From Natronospira proteinivora (GTDB lineage Bacteria; Pseudomonadota; Gammaproteobacteria; Natronospirales; Natronospiraceae), in assembly GCF_024170465.1 (NCBI RefSeq), contig NZ_JALJYF010000002.1, positions 992,001 to 1,056,000 on the forward strand: DNA of 64,000 bases, read 5' to 3'. Position numbers and translations under genes: made by a program. A model generated the notes under the pieces. The model saw only the letters and a program-made list of their open reading frames with translations, searched no databases and was not told the origin of the DNA. Shown piece after piece: positions 7,386-15,771 of the stretch. Position 1 is the stretch's first letter. Each line of letters begins with the position of its first letter.

Positions 7386-9539
7386 GTGGACGGTTTTGTC
7401 CTGATCAAGATTGCGCTTTTTCTTATCATTGCTTTTGTTTCCATTGTTAGCGGCATCAATTACCAGCTGCGGCGACGTCGCTCGCGGCGGACTGCCAAGC
7501 GGGCTCGGCAGGAACTGCCGCCGCTGCGTCAGCTGGATAGTCGGGAGCTTGAGGCCCTGCAGGGGCAGCTGAATGATCCTGCCCGGCCGGATCGGCAATT
7601 GTCGCTGGATAACCATCAGGTATATCGCCTGGGCGGCCTCTTTGAGCGGCACGGCCTGGATGCCGGGGGCAATACCACCTGGCATGACCTGATTGGCGGC
7701 ATTGAAGTCATCCTTCCCTATGATGCGGCCCTGTCACTACGCGAAGACAATGAGGCGGAAGTGGCTTTCGCTGGCCGCTACGCGGTGGTGGTCCGTCTGA
7801 ATGATGATTTCGAGTTGGGCGGGGCGGTGGAACGCCAAAGGCGCCGGGAAGAACAGGAAAACCAGTGGGAGGCTGGAATCCGCGGCCCCCTTAAGCAGGT
7901 CTTTCAGGACGGCGCGGATACGGACGATGACCGCCCTCGCGGGACGGTTCGCATCCTGTCACAACGACTGGAATCCTCGGCCGAGGTGGAAGACCGCGAG
8001 GGCCGAGGGATTGGTTTTCTTTCCGGCGCCGTCTGGCTGGCTGCATTCATCGCCCTGGCTATTGCCGCCGTGGTGGAGGGCGAAACCGCTCGCCAGATTT
8101 GGGCCATTGCCGGTGGTGTTTTGGGCCTGCTCGGTCTGTGGCTGTTCTGGCGGCCCTACCGGCCTGGGGAGCCGGCTCGAGTTAACCGGGTCGAGGGGCC
8201 TTTGGATATCCTGTTTTATGAGAACCCCAATGGCGGCCCGAATACCGGCCAGCCGGTTTTGGGTAATGCCCTGCCCTTCACCGTACCCAGGCACTGGTTT
8301 GGCAAGCTGGGCGCTCAGATCGGCCAGCGAGTGGAGGCCGATATTCGGGTCACAGACCGCACGGCGGTGGGGCTGGACCCGAACTTCAGCATCGATGCCG
8401 AGATGATGCAGTCACCACCCCGTTACTGGGGCCGGCATTTGACCCTGAGCCTGGTCGCGGCCGGGGCGTTCTTTGCGCTGCTCGCCAATTCCCCGGGTCC
8501 GGTGGGAGATGTCTTGCAAGCCCATCACGCCTTGAACGGCGGTGAGCTGCGCGAATATCACGACAGCCCGTCCCTGGCCGAGTCCATGCCAGCCCTGGGT
8601 GAGATGGTGTCGCTGGCCGGCCAGGGCCATTGCCAGGTGGAGACCCCCAGCAGCAATCAGGTGACTGGCCAAATCGATTGCAGCCGCATCCGCTGGGATG
8701 GGGATTTGCTGGATGAGCCGATTGAGCCCCTGCCCGAGTATCTGCAATTGCTGGGTGGGGGTGATTACCTGGACACTCGCGACCTCACCGCCATGGAAAG
8801 AATGCTGGTGGGCGGCCAAACCCGCGGACGGGATGTGCGGGTGATTGAAAACCCCGGGCGTGCGGTATCGCTTGTGCAACAGGTCTGTGGAGACGAAGAA
8901 GCCAATGGACAGGGCCGTCGCAGCCTCCTGGTCCATAGCTGCGATCAAGCCCAAGAGCTCTTGTTGTCTCGGATGATTCTGGACATGGAAGACGCCCCCG
9001 AAGACTGGGCGGGTCTGAGTGAAGCCTTCAATGACGATGCCAATGATGATGTGGTTGGTCTGATTCTGAAACGGGAGCTGGACCGCTTCTACCGTCACGG
9101 CCGCGAGCTGAGCAACCGGATTACCGTTGACCATCGCGAGGCCCTGGCCGAATCCATCCTCGTCCACCAGGGTGGTGGGGTGCTGCTGGAAGTGCAAAAT
9201 GCTGCGGATGCCGAGTTGCCATCCTATCACTTTCGCAACGATGGACTGGGCCACTGGCAAGCCCTCAAACGCCTTACTACCGACGAAGGCGCGGATGACT
9301 TTGCCGTGGAAGGCCTGGTGATGGCCGCTGGCGTGGACGACAGCGGCGCACCCCACTTACTACTGGATGCCAGCCGTTCATCAGATAGCAGCTGGCCGGC
9401 CCTGATGCGAAGTGCGGCGCTGATCCTGGCCGGGCTGTTGCTGATCATTCACTTGCCGCTGTTTGTCGCCACCCTCATGGCCGCCCGTCGACGCAGAAGG
9501 ACGCTGAGGAGTGAAGTAAACTCAGATTCAATGCTCTAA
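7386..9539 (+). CDS. igaA: IgaA/UmoB-family intracellular growth attenuator, membrane protein
   Basis: This is a 717-residue inner-membrane protein. The GTG at 7386, with GGGGAG upstream, puts the first membrane helix (VLIKIALFLIIAFVSIVSGI) at the N-terminus; the ATG at 7299 would add 29 polar residues. Layout: TM1 (about 5-22), cytoplasmic region with LGGLFERHGLDAGGNTTWHDLIGGIEVILP, TM2-TM3 pair (about 215-260), second cytoplasmic part with LPFTVPRHWFGKLG, TM4 (about 355-372), long periplasmic domain with paired Cys (GQGHCQV, IDCSRIRWDG, QQVCGDE, HSCDQAQ), and a last TM followed by an Arg-rich tail. Length, topology and these blocks match IgaA (YrfF) of enteric bacteria, which restrains the Rcs phosphorelay through RcsD. 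No rcs genes lie in this window, so its partner here is unknown. Confidence 0.85.
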   Translation: MDGFVLIKIALFLIIAFVSIVSGINYQLRRRRSRRTAKRARQELPPLRQLDSRELEALQGQLNDPARPDRQLSLDNHQVYRLGGLFERHGLDAGGNTTWHDLIGGIEVILPYDAALSLREDNEAEVAFAGRYAVVVRLNDDFELGGAVERQRRREEQENQWEAGIRGPLKQVFQDGADTDDDRPRGTVRILSQRLESSAEVEDREGRGIGFLSGAVWLAAFIALAIAAVVEGETARQIWAIAGGVLGLLGLWLFWRPYRPGEPARVNRVEGPLDILFYENPNGGPNTGQPVLGNALPFTVPRHWFGKLGAQIGQRVEADIRVTDRTAVGLDPNFSIDAEMMQSPPRYWGRHLTLSLVAAGAFFALLANSPGPVGDVLQAHHALNGGELREYHDSPSLAESMPALGEMVSLAGQGHCQVETPSSNQVTGQIDCSRIRWDGDLLDEPIEPLPEYLQLLGGGDYLDTRDLTAMERMLVGGQTRGRDVRVIENPGRAVSLVQQVCGDEEANGQGRRSLLVHSCDQAQELLLSRMILDMEDAPEDWAGLSEAFNDDANDDVVGLILKRELDRFYRHGRELSNRITVDHREALAESILVHQGGGVLLEVQNAADAELPSYHFRNDGLGHWQALKRLTTDEGADDFAVEGLVMAAGVDDSGAPHLLLDASRSSDSSWPALMRSAALILAGLLLIIHLPLFVATLMAARRRRRTLRSEVNSDSML

Positions 9540-9615
9540 AGAAACGGACTTCGTAAAGGATTGATTCAGAGAGCACGTAAAGGGCTTTCGACAAATTGTA
9601 TGCCGGCTCGCTAGC

Positions 9616-12600
9616 TTAGGCTGCCTCTGCCCGGAAGGCGAGGCGATACAGCGCCGGTACCACCACCAGTGTCAGTAGGGTCGAGGCCAGCAGGCCAGAG
9701 ATGATGGCCCAGGCCAGTGGTGGCCAGAGGGTGGATTGGGTGAGAGTCAGGGGGAATAGCCCGGCGACGGTGGTGGCAGTGGTCAGCAGAATGGGGCGAG
9801 TGCGTCGGCCGACCGCCTCGGCGACGGCATTGTCCAGACCCATGCCGTCTTCGCGATTGCGGTTAATGCGGTCCAGCAGCACGATGGCGTTGTTGACCAC
9901 GATGCCAACCAGGGCGACCACACCCAATATGGCGGTAAAGCTGAACGGCTGGTCGGCCAGCCATAGTCCGGGGATCACCCCCACCACCGCCAGCGGCACG
10001 GTAATCAGCACCATGCCCATCATGCGGAAGGAGTTAAATTGCACCAGCAGGAAGATCACCAGTAGAAGCGCACCAATGGGTAATGTCTGGAATAGCTCGG
10101 TGTTGGCCTCACCGGCCTCTTCAGCGGCGCCGCCGATGGCGTAATGGGTGCCTTCCGGCAGATCCAGGGCATCCAGCTTGGGTTGCACGCGGTTGAGTAC
10201 GTGTACATAGGTCTGGCCGTCCACCACTTCCGAGAGCACCTGGGTCATGCGTTGCAAATCCCAGTGCTGAATGATGGCGGGCTGCCAACGGGTTTCTATG
10301 CGGGCAATCTCCGACAGCGGTATGCCGGCCTCACCCACGCGCAGACCTTCCAGTCCCTCGAGGGGAAAGTCCTCTCCTTCCGGTGAGCGAATCCGCAGTG
10401 GCATGGCGTCGCGTTCTGCCCGCCACGTGCTGATCTCCAGGCCGCGACTGGCGGTGGCCAGGGCGCGGGCCACATCGCCCCGGTCCAGGTCGTATTCGGC
10501 GGCGCGGGCATCGTCCACCTGAATATGCAGGCTGGTGAGGCCTTCGCCCAGGGTGTGGCGAGCATCGCGGCTGCCGGGGTCATCCCGCACCACGGCCAGT
10601 ACGGCTTCTGCGGCCTCGCCCAGGCGCTCGCTGTCCTCGCCATAGACCCGCAGCTCCACCGGCGCATCCACGGGGGGGCCCTGGCCCAGCCGCCGCGCCG
10701 CCACCTGGGCATCGGGCAGGGTCTCCAGTGCGGTGGCTCGTACCCAGGGGAGGAGCTCATCCAGGCGGTCCACACTGTCCACTTCCACTACCAAGCGGGC
10801 CAGATGGGGCTGGCTGCTGAGCGCGATCAGGTTGTAATAGAAGCTCGGGCCGCTGAAACCCGAAAAACGGTAAACGGCGTTTACTCCAGCTTGGGTCTGG
10901 ATATGAGCACCCAGGGTGGCGGCGGCGTGGTCGGTGTGGGAGAGGTGGGTGCCCTCCGGGAAATGCAGGTCCACCACCATCTGGTTGCGGTCGGTGCTGG
11001 GGAAGAAGGTCTTGTCCAGGGCGCTGAAGAAGGCCCCCGCACTCACCACCAGCACGGCGGCCATGGCGAGTACGGTGAGTGGCCGGGTGACAGCAAAGCG
11101 ACCCAGCTTTTCACTCTGTATGACGCTGACCTCCCGGCGGTCCACGGGGCGTGGCCGGAGAATTGCGGCCGCGAAGATGGGAGTGACCAGCAGGGCGTAG
11201 AGGAAGCTAATGGCGAGGGTGAGCATTACCATCACCGGGATGGCCCGAGTGAAATCGGCGGTGCCGCCGGCGGACAGCAGCAGGGGGGTGAAGGCGGCCA
11301 GGGTCGTACCGGTGGCAGCCATTAAAGGGGTGGCGAGTTCCCGCAGGGCACGGCTGACTGCTTCGGTCGGCGAACGACCCTGGTCGAGATGCCACTGGAT
11401 ATTCTCGGACATGACAATGGCGTTATCCACCAGCATGCCCAGAGCAATCACCATGCCGGCAATGGCCATCTGGTGCAGCACGCCCCCGCCCATGGCATAG
11501 ACGGCCAAGGCGGAGAAGGTCACCAGCGGCACCAGCAGGCTGACGGTCAGCCCCAGGCGCAGGCCCATGCACAAGAACAGGATGGCGGCGACAACCAGGA
11601 TTCCCAGCAGCAGTGAAAAACCAAGTTCACTGAGGCGCTTTTCCACCCAGTAGGGCTGGAAGAACAGCTCCTCAATCTCCAACGGGGCGTAGTCGGCCCG
11701 CAGGTCGTCAATGTGTTCACGCAGGGTTTCGCCAAAGGCCACCACATTGAGGCGATTGTCCGGGACGATGATGCCCAGGCCCACAGCAGGACGGCCGTTC
11801 AGACCGATCTTCTCGCCCAGGGGTTCGTCGGGGGCGTGGCGAATGCTCGCCAGTTCGCCCAGGGGAATGTAGTCCCCCCGGGCGGTGCGAATGGGCGTGC
11901 TCGCCAGACTTGCCAGTGACGTGAACTCGCTTTCCGGGTCCAGTACCACCGAACGACCCGTCACACGAAGATTGCCGGCCGGCAGGGTCTGGTTGCGGGC
12001 GGCCAGTTGTTGTCCCAGTGCGGTAGCGTCCAGGCCGGTCTGCTCGGCCACCGCGTCATCCCAAGTGACGACGATACTCTCGCCCGGGTCCGCCAGCAGC
12101 TCGATGCGGTCGATGTCCTTGAGCTGAAAGAGGTCTCTCTTGAGGCGCTTGGCCGCCGCGCGCAGCGCCAGCAGATCGTCGCTGCCGCTGATTGCCAGCA
12201 CAATGCCGTGGGTATCCATCTGGCGGTCGTCGACACTGGCTGGTCCGGCGGCGTCGGGGAATTGTCGTGCGGCCTCGTCCACGGCGATCCGGATACGGTC
12301 CCAGACGGTGTCGGTGTCGTAGACATGCTCCTGCATGCCGATCATTACATGGGCGAAACCCAGGCGGGCGGTTCCGCGAATCTCGTCGATGTCCGCCACC
12401 TGCGCCAGTTCTTCTTCCAATGGGTTGAGGATCAGGCGCTCCACCTGTTCTGGGTCGGCACCCGGGTAGGGCACCAGAATGTCGCCGTAGCGGTGGGGAA
12501 AGAAGGGGTCTTCCTGGCGATTCATGTTCTGCCAGGCCAGCAGGCCGAGCACAGCCAGCAATAGTGCTAGAGTCATGATCAGGCGACGTTGGCGGAACAG

Positions 12601-12633
12601 GCCCAGCAGGGTGTTTTCGGCACGTGCGTTCAT
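9616..12633 (-). CDS. RND-family efflux permease (AcrB/MdtB type)
   Basis: This 1005-residue protein is slightly shorter than classical AcrB (about 1040). It has the duplicated RND plan: TM1 at the N-terminus (LIMTLALLLAVLGLLAW), a large periplasmic loop (PYPGADPEQVERLILNPLEEEL), six helices including GMVIALGMLVDNAIVMSENI with the proton-relay aspartate, then the second half ending in LVGIVVNNAIVLLDRINRNR and RTRPILLTTATTVAGLFPL. The distribution of charged helix residues resembles a hydrophobe/amphiphile exporter rather than a heavy-metal pump. It is the second gene of the operon: its ATG overlaps the end of the adaptor gene by four bases. No outer-membrane channel gene is present, so a TolC-like protein encoded elsewhere would complete the pump. 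Control is expected from the TetR operator upstream of the adaptor gene. Confidence 0.9.
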   Translation of the reverse strand: MNARAENTLLGLFRQRRLIMTLALLLAVLGLLAWQNMNRQEDPFFPHRYGDILVPYPGADPEQVERLILNPLEEELAQVADIDEIRGTARLGFAHVMIGMQEHVYDTDTVWDRIRIAVDEAARQFPDAAGPASVDDRQMDTHGIVLAISGSDDLLALRAAAKRLKRDLFQLKDIDRIELLADPGESIVVTWDDAVAEQTGLDATALGQQLAARNQTLPAGNLRVTGRSVVLDPESEFTSLASLASTPIRTARGDYIPLGELASIRHAPDEPLGEKIGLNGRPAVGLGIIVPDNRLNVVAFGETLREHIDDLRADYAPLEIEELFFQPYWVEKRLSELGFSLLLGILVVAAILFLCMGLRLGLTVSLLVPLVTFSALAVYAMGGGVLHQMAIAGMVIALGMLVDNAIVMSENIQWHLDQGRSPTEAVSRALRELATPLMAATGTTLAAFTPLLLSAGGTADFTRAIPVMVMLTLAISFLYALLVTPIFAAAILRPRPVDRREVSVIQSEKLGRFAVTRPLTVLAMAAVLVVSAGAFFSALDKTFFPSTDRNQMVVDLHFPEGTHLSHTDHAAATLGAHIQTQAGVNAVYRFSGFSGPSFYYNLIALSSQPHLARLVVEVDSVDRLDELLPWVRATALETLPDAQVAARRLGQGPPVDAPVELRVYGEDSERLGEAAEAVLAVVRDDPGSRDARHTLGEGLTSLHIQVDDARAAEYDLDRGDVARALATASRGLEISTWRAERDAMPLRIRSPEGEDFPLEGLEGLRVGEAGIPLSEIARIETRWQPAIIQHWDLQRMTQVLSEVVDGQTYVHVLNRVQPKLDALDLPEGTHYAIGGAAEEAGEANTELFQTLPIGALLLVIFLLVQFNSFRMMGMVLITVPLAVVGVIPGLWLADQPFSFTAILGVVALVGIVVNNAIVLLDRINRNREDGMGLDNAVAEAVGRRTRPILLTTATTVAGLFPLTLTQSTLWPPLAWAIISGLLASTLLTLVVVPALYRLAFRAEAA

Positions 12634-13733
12634 GGCAGCACCCGTACCGATCCGCCGTTCACCAGGCGGCCCTGTCCGGCGATGACCACCCGATCACCGA
12701 TGGTCAGGCCCTCATGCACATCCACCCAATCGCCTCTAAACCGCCCGGGGGCGATCTGTACGCGTTCCACGGTCAGTGACTGCTCATTGTTCGATTCCAC
12801 CACCCGATACACCGAAGGTTGATGTCCTCCCGGGTCCAGCACAGCTGTCAGCGGTACCTGAACCGCCCCCGAATGCTGCCGACCGAAATGCACGTGAACC
12901 ACTTGGCCCGGTGCCAGATCATTGTCCCGGGGCAGGGTAACCACGGCGACCGCCATGTCACGGCCGCCATGGCCCAGGCGTTTTAGTCGCGCCTCAAATT
13001 GCCCGCCCTGCAGGGGACGGCTCAGCCGCACGACCGTGTCGCCGTCCACTTCTTTTGCCAGGGTGGCGGGTAGGCGAATCTCGACTTCCAGTTCGCCCAG
13101 GCCGGCCAGGCGCACAATCGGCTGGCCGGCCGAGACAAAGTCACCAGCTTCGGCCAGCACTTCGATTACTTCCCCCTCGAAAGGCGCTCGCAGTTGTAGC
13201 TCCGCCAGTTGTTCGCGGGCCTCGGTGAGATTGGCTTGCGCTTGTTTTCGTGCCTCGCGGGTGGCATCCAGTCGCGCTTGCAGGCGGTCCACTTCCTCCT
13301 GGGAAATCAGATCCCGCTCACGTAGCGCCTGGGCCCGGGTCAGTTCCTGCTGGTATTGACGGATATTGGCCTTCAGTTCCTCCACCCGGCCCTGGGCGGC
13401 GGCAGCTTTCGGCGCCAGGGAGGGATTGTGGAGGCTGGCGAGGATCTCTCCCTGCTGCACGCGATCGCCTTCTGCCACCGGTCGCTCGGCTAGGGTGCCC
13501 GGATGCAGGAAGGCTGGCTGGCTGCGTTCCCGGGCCCGGAGTACGCCGGGAAAGCGCTGCCATTCCAGCGCCGGTGCGTCGCGGACGGTGGCCAACCGCA
13601 CGGCCGGCCGTGCGTCCACCTCCTTATCTCCGGCCTCGCCCGAAGAAGATCCCCAGGCCATCAGTAAGCCGCCCGCCGCGAGCAACAGGCCGGTCGCGAT
13701 GACGCCGACGAGACGCATTCGTGTGCCTTTCAT
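12630..13733 (-). CDS. RND efflux periplasmic adaptor (membrane fusion protein)
   Basis: This 367-residue HlyD/AcrA-type adaptor links the RND permease to an outer-membrane channel. The N-terminus has one hydrophobic segment (about 7-28) without a lipobox Cys, so it is anchored by that helix or secreted. The lipoyl half-domains (PVAEGDRVQQGEILASLHNP and LRAPFEGEVIEVLAEAGDFV) flank a long alpha-helical hairpin rich in Glu, Gln and Arg (about 100-170). Beta-barrel and membrane-proximal domains follow, ending VVIAGQGRLVNGGSVRVLP. The start at 13733 has GAGGGG six bases upstream. It is the first gene of the efflux operon and overlaps the permease by four bases. Its promoter region carries a 20-bp operator identical at 18 positions to the one before the adjacent tetR gene. 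Confidence 0.9.
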   Translation of the reverse strand: MKGTRMRLVGVIATGLLLAAGGLLMAWGSSSGEAGDKEVDARPAVRLATVRDAPALEWQRFPGVLRARERSQPAFLHPGTLAERPVAEGDRVQQGEILASLHNPSLAPKAAAAQGRVEELKANIRQYQQELTRAQALRERDLISQEEVDRLQARLDATREARKQAQANLTEAREQLAELQLRAPFEGEVIEVLAEAGDFVSAGQPIVRLAGLGELEVEIRLPATLAKEVDGDTVVRLSRPLQGGQFEARLKRLGHGGRDMAVAVVTLPRDNDLAPGQVVHVHFGRQHSGAVQVPLTAVLDPGGHQPSVYRVVESNNEQSLTVERVQIAPGRFRGDWVDVHEGLTIGDRVVIAGQGRLVNGGSVRVLP

Positions 13734-13762
13734 GACTGCCCCTCTTATTCAGACCGGCTGAT

Positions 13763-13782
13763 TTAACTGGTCGACCGGTCAA
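13763..13782 (-). promoter_or_regulatory. TetR operator upstream of the RND efflux operon
   Basis: On the minus strand the site reads TTGACCGGTCGACCAGTTAA. It matches 18 of 20 bases of the site before the neighbouring tetR gene (14464-14483), and its core is a partial inverted repeat around CCGGTCGACC. It lies 30 bases upstream of the adaptor start, where a bound repressor would block transcription. The only other matching copy I noticed is in front of tetR. Confidence 0.75.
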
Positions 13783-13792
13783 TACTAGGTCC

Positions 13793-13816
13793 CAAAAAAA
13801 CGACGCTTTACGTCGT
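13793..13816 (-). terminator. Rho-independent terminator of the tetR gene
   Basis: ACGACG and CGTCGT (13800-13805 and 13811-13816) form a 6-bp stem with a five-base loop. On the minus strand it is followed by a run of eight-nine Ts mixed with the stem end. It starts eight bases after the stop of the TetR gene and separates that gene from the efflux operon promoter. Confidence 0.65.
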
Positions 13817-13823
13817 GATTGCT

Positions 13824-14447
13824 TTAACGGTCGGTGTCCGAGGCATCCCGGGGTAGCAGCCCATCAAGTAGCAACTTTAAGAAGTCCTCGAGAAAATCCT
13901 CGTCACTCCCCATGCCCGGCCAGTGCTGGTGGTGGCACTTGGCCTCGAACCATTGGGTGCAAGCCATGCAGAATGTGGCCACCACATGGCTGGGGTTCAC
14001 ATCCTTTCGGAACAGGCCCTTCTCCTGAACTTGCCTGATGCGCTCGGCACCCAAAGCCACCAGCTTCTGGTCCATCTCCACGCAGGTACTGTCCCCCTCC
14101 AGGTGGGTCCAGGCAAACAGGCGTACCACTCCGGGGTTGTTCTTGAGAAAATGGAAATACTCTTCCACCGAGTCTTTGAGCAGGGCTGGCGCCGGGTCTT
14201 CGGCTTCTTCCAACATCGCCATCTGGCCCGAGAAGTACTCGGTGAAGGCGGTTTCCTTGACCGTCTCCCACAGCTCCGCCTTGCTGCCGAAGTGGTGGTG
14301 AATCAGGCTCTTGGTCACCTTTGCCGTCTTGGCAATGTCACTCATCGACACCGCCGAGACCCCATGTTCGATGAACAGGCCCGTTGCGGCCTCCAGGATG
14401 GTTTCCCGGGTGCGTTCCGGATCTCTTGTCTGGGCTTCGGCATTCAT
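13824..14447 (-). CDS. TetR-family repressor, probable regulator of the adjacent RND pump
   Basis: This is a 207-residue regulator. The N-terminal TetR DNA-binding domain has ILEAATGLFIEHGVSAVSMSDIA, then the recognition helix in TKSLIHHHFGSKAELW (about residues 15-60). The C-terminal ligand domain is helical and rich in aromatics, His and Cys (FCMACTQWFEAKCHHQHW), so a thiol-reactive or metal signal is possible but unproven. The start at 14447 is taken because the longer frame would translate through the operator. The gene runs in the same direction as the efflux genes but has its own terminator and promoter (TTGACC, 17 bp, TAGAAT). A 20-bp site shared with the efflux operon lies in that promoter, so autoregulation plus pump control is the natural reading. 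Confidence 0.85.
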   Translation of the reverse strand: MNAEAQTRDPERTRETILEAATGLFIEHGVSAVSMSDIAKTAKVTKSLIHHHFGSKAELWETVKETAFTEYFSGQMAMLEEAEDPAPALLKDSVEEYFHFLKNNPGVVRLFAWTHLEGDSTCVEMDQKLVALGAERIRQVQEKGLFRKDVNPSHVVATFCMACTQWFEAKCHHQHWPGMGSDEDFLEDFLKLLLDGLLPRDASDTDR

Positions 14448-14448
14448 G

Positions 14449-14483
14449 GCTCGGATTCTAGTATTAATTGGTCGGCCGGTCAA
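14449..14483 (-). promoter_or_regulatory. tetR promoter with embedded TetR operator
   Basis: On the minus strand TTGACC, a 17-bp spacer and TAGAAT form a good sigma-70-type promoter. The operator TTGACCGGCCGACCAATTAA (14464-14483) begins at the -35 box and fills the spacer, so a bound repressor would exclude RNA polymerase. A TATAAT lies just upstream (about 14484-14489). Confidence 0.7.
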
Positions 14484-14656
14484 TTATACCGAGTCTTGTG
14501 ATTGGAGAGAACCTTAGTATATTCGTTCGATGCGCTTAACAATGTCCCGGTCAGGGGGGCATGGGAACTTAGTATGAGGCAAGGGATTCAGTCACACAAA
14601 GCGGCGGTGATGAGACTGCGTTTCGCAAGGTCATTGGGGTAGATGCCAACAATCGG

Positions 14657-15091
14657 ATGTGGCTGGAGCATGTGCTTACGATTTGTGAGCAATGGCCACG
14701 GACGAGCGACGTGGGCGAGCAGGGTGCGGAGGCGGCCTGGTTGATCGCTTTGCATGGCGATATGAACCCGGAATTTCAGGAGCTAGCCGCCCGGTATATG
14801 CGAGAGGCTGTAACGGAAGGCGAGGTGGAGTCACGACGTTATGCGGGGTTGGTAGACCGGGCAAAACGAAACCGTGGGAAGGCACAGAAGTTCGGTACTT
14901 TTTACGAAAGAGTGGATGGCGAACTTCAGTTCTACGAAATCAAGGATGTGGACGTAGTAGATAAACGACGGCAAGCCATCGGCCTGCCTCCCCTTGTCTG
15001 TGAGCTCTGTGGCAACGAAGTGAGAAGCGCTGTCCTGGTAAATGGTGAGCGGCGTCTGAACCAGCCGGACTGCGGGAATTGTGAGGAATAG
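14657..15091 (+). pseudogene. DUF6624-like protein, N-terminus possibly frameshifted
   Basis: From ATG 14657 the frame gives 144 residues with the DUF6624 pattern: WLEHVL...WP, VGEQGAEAAWLIALHGDMNPEFQ, a run ending in RNRGKAQKFGTFYE. The C-terminus adds CELCGNEV and CGNC, a possible zinc knuckle. The family's conserved VDAxN block (here VIGVDANNRMWLEH) begins upstream of this ATG in the same frame, which has no ATG before a stop at 14570. A different frame starting at ATG 14574 (MRQGIQSHKAAVMRL) looks like the missing N-terminus and would join by a one-base shift near 14600-14615. The ATG at 14657 lacks a clear Shine-Dalgarno site. Either the gene is broken or it uses a rare start; the family's function is unknown. 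Confidence 0.5.
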
Positions 15092-15128
15092 AATGCTCAT
15101 CGTTTAGAGGAGGGTTTCAAATGGCGTC

Positions 15129-15177
15129 TTGATTTCTCGAAAACCTCGACTATTATCAGAATAGACCGGTCGGTTTA
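15129..15177 (+). promoter_or_regulatory. Promoter and palindromic operator of the second tetR gene
   Basis: TTGATT (15129-15134), a 16-bp spacer and TATTAT (15151-15156) form a promoter. The near-palindrome TAGACCGGTCGGTTTA (15162-15177) covers the expected transcription start and touches the AGGAG ribosome-binding site. This is the usual layout for an autoregulated TetR gene, and the sequence resembles sites of NemR/AcuR-type repressors. Confidence 0.7.
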
Positions 15178-15186
15178 GGAGTCGAA

Positions 15187-15765
15187 ATGCCGAGAGATAC
15201 CAGGGGCCAACTGTTGGAGACAGGGCTGGCGATGCTGCTGCGGCAGGGGTATTCCGGCCTGGGCATCCAGGCGGTGCTACGGGAGGCAGGGGTCCCGAAG
15301 GGCTCCTTCTATCACTTTTTCAGTAGCAAGGAAGACTTCGCCCTCCAGGTAGTCGACGCTTACATGGCGGAGGTGCACAAGGGCCTTGATGTGGCCCTGG
15401 GCGATACCGCCCTGTCTCCTCTGGATCGGGTTCGGCGCTTTTTCGAGCTGAGTCGGGACAAATATGAGAGCGAGGGCCGTTTGGGTTGTCTGCTGGGTGG
15501 TCTGGGCCAGGAACTGGCGGGGATCAGTGAGACCTTCCAGGGGAAAATCGAAGGCTGTTTCGCGGTGATTGTGGGGCGCATCGCAGACTGTCTGGAGGAG
15601 GCGCGCCAGCAGGGCCAATTGCCGGCGGACAATGATCCACAGCATATGGCCAATCTGCTGCTGAATTGCTGGGAGGGTGCCGCTCTTCGCAGCCGCCTCT
15701 GGCGGGATACAGCGCCGCTGGATGCCATGCTGGACTTCTATTTTTCTGCCGCGAGGTCCGCTTGA
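15187..15765 (+). CDS. TetR-family repressor, NemR/AcuR-like
   Basis: This is a 192-residue regulator with the TetR helix-turn-helix at the N-terminus (LLETGLAMLLRQGYSGLGIQ, then VPKGSFYHFFSSKEDF). The second domain contains GRLGCLLGGLGQELA, the Cys-containing block seen in the NemR/AcuR branch, whose members respond to electrophiles or acrylate. Whether that Cys is reactive here is inference. AGGAG lies six bases before the ATG. A palindrome over the transcription start suggests autoregulation. The usual partner, a flavin oxidoreductase or reductase gene, is not intact next door: only a remnant of a FAD-linked oxidase follows at 15772-16194. Confidence 0.85.
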   Translation: MPRDTRGQLLETGLAMLLRQGYSGLGIQAVLREAGVPKGSFYHFFSSKEDFALQVVDAYMAEVHKGLDVALGDTALSPLDRVRRFFELSRDKYESEGRLGCLLGGLGQELAGISETFQGKIEGCFAVIVGRIADCLEEARQQGQLPADNDPQHMANLLLNCWEGAALRSRLWRDTAPLDAMLDFYFSAARSA

Positions 15766-15771
15766 TGGTTC

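Noticed and set aside
8412-9356. Minus-strand frame (314 codons) opposite the IgaA-like gene
   Set aside because: Antisense to a gene with a strong family match; no ribosome-binding site.
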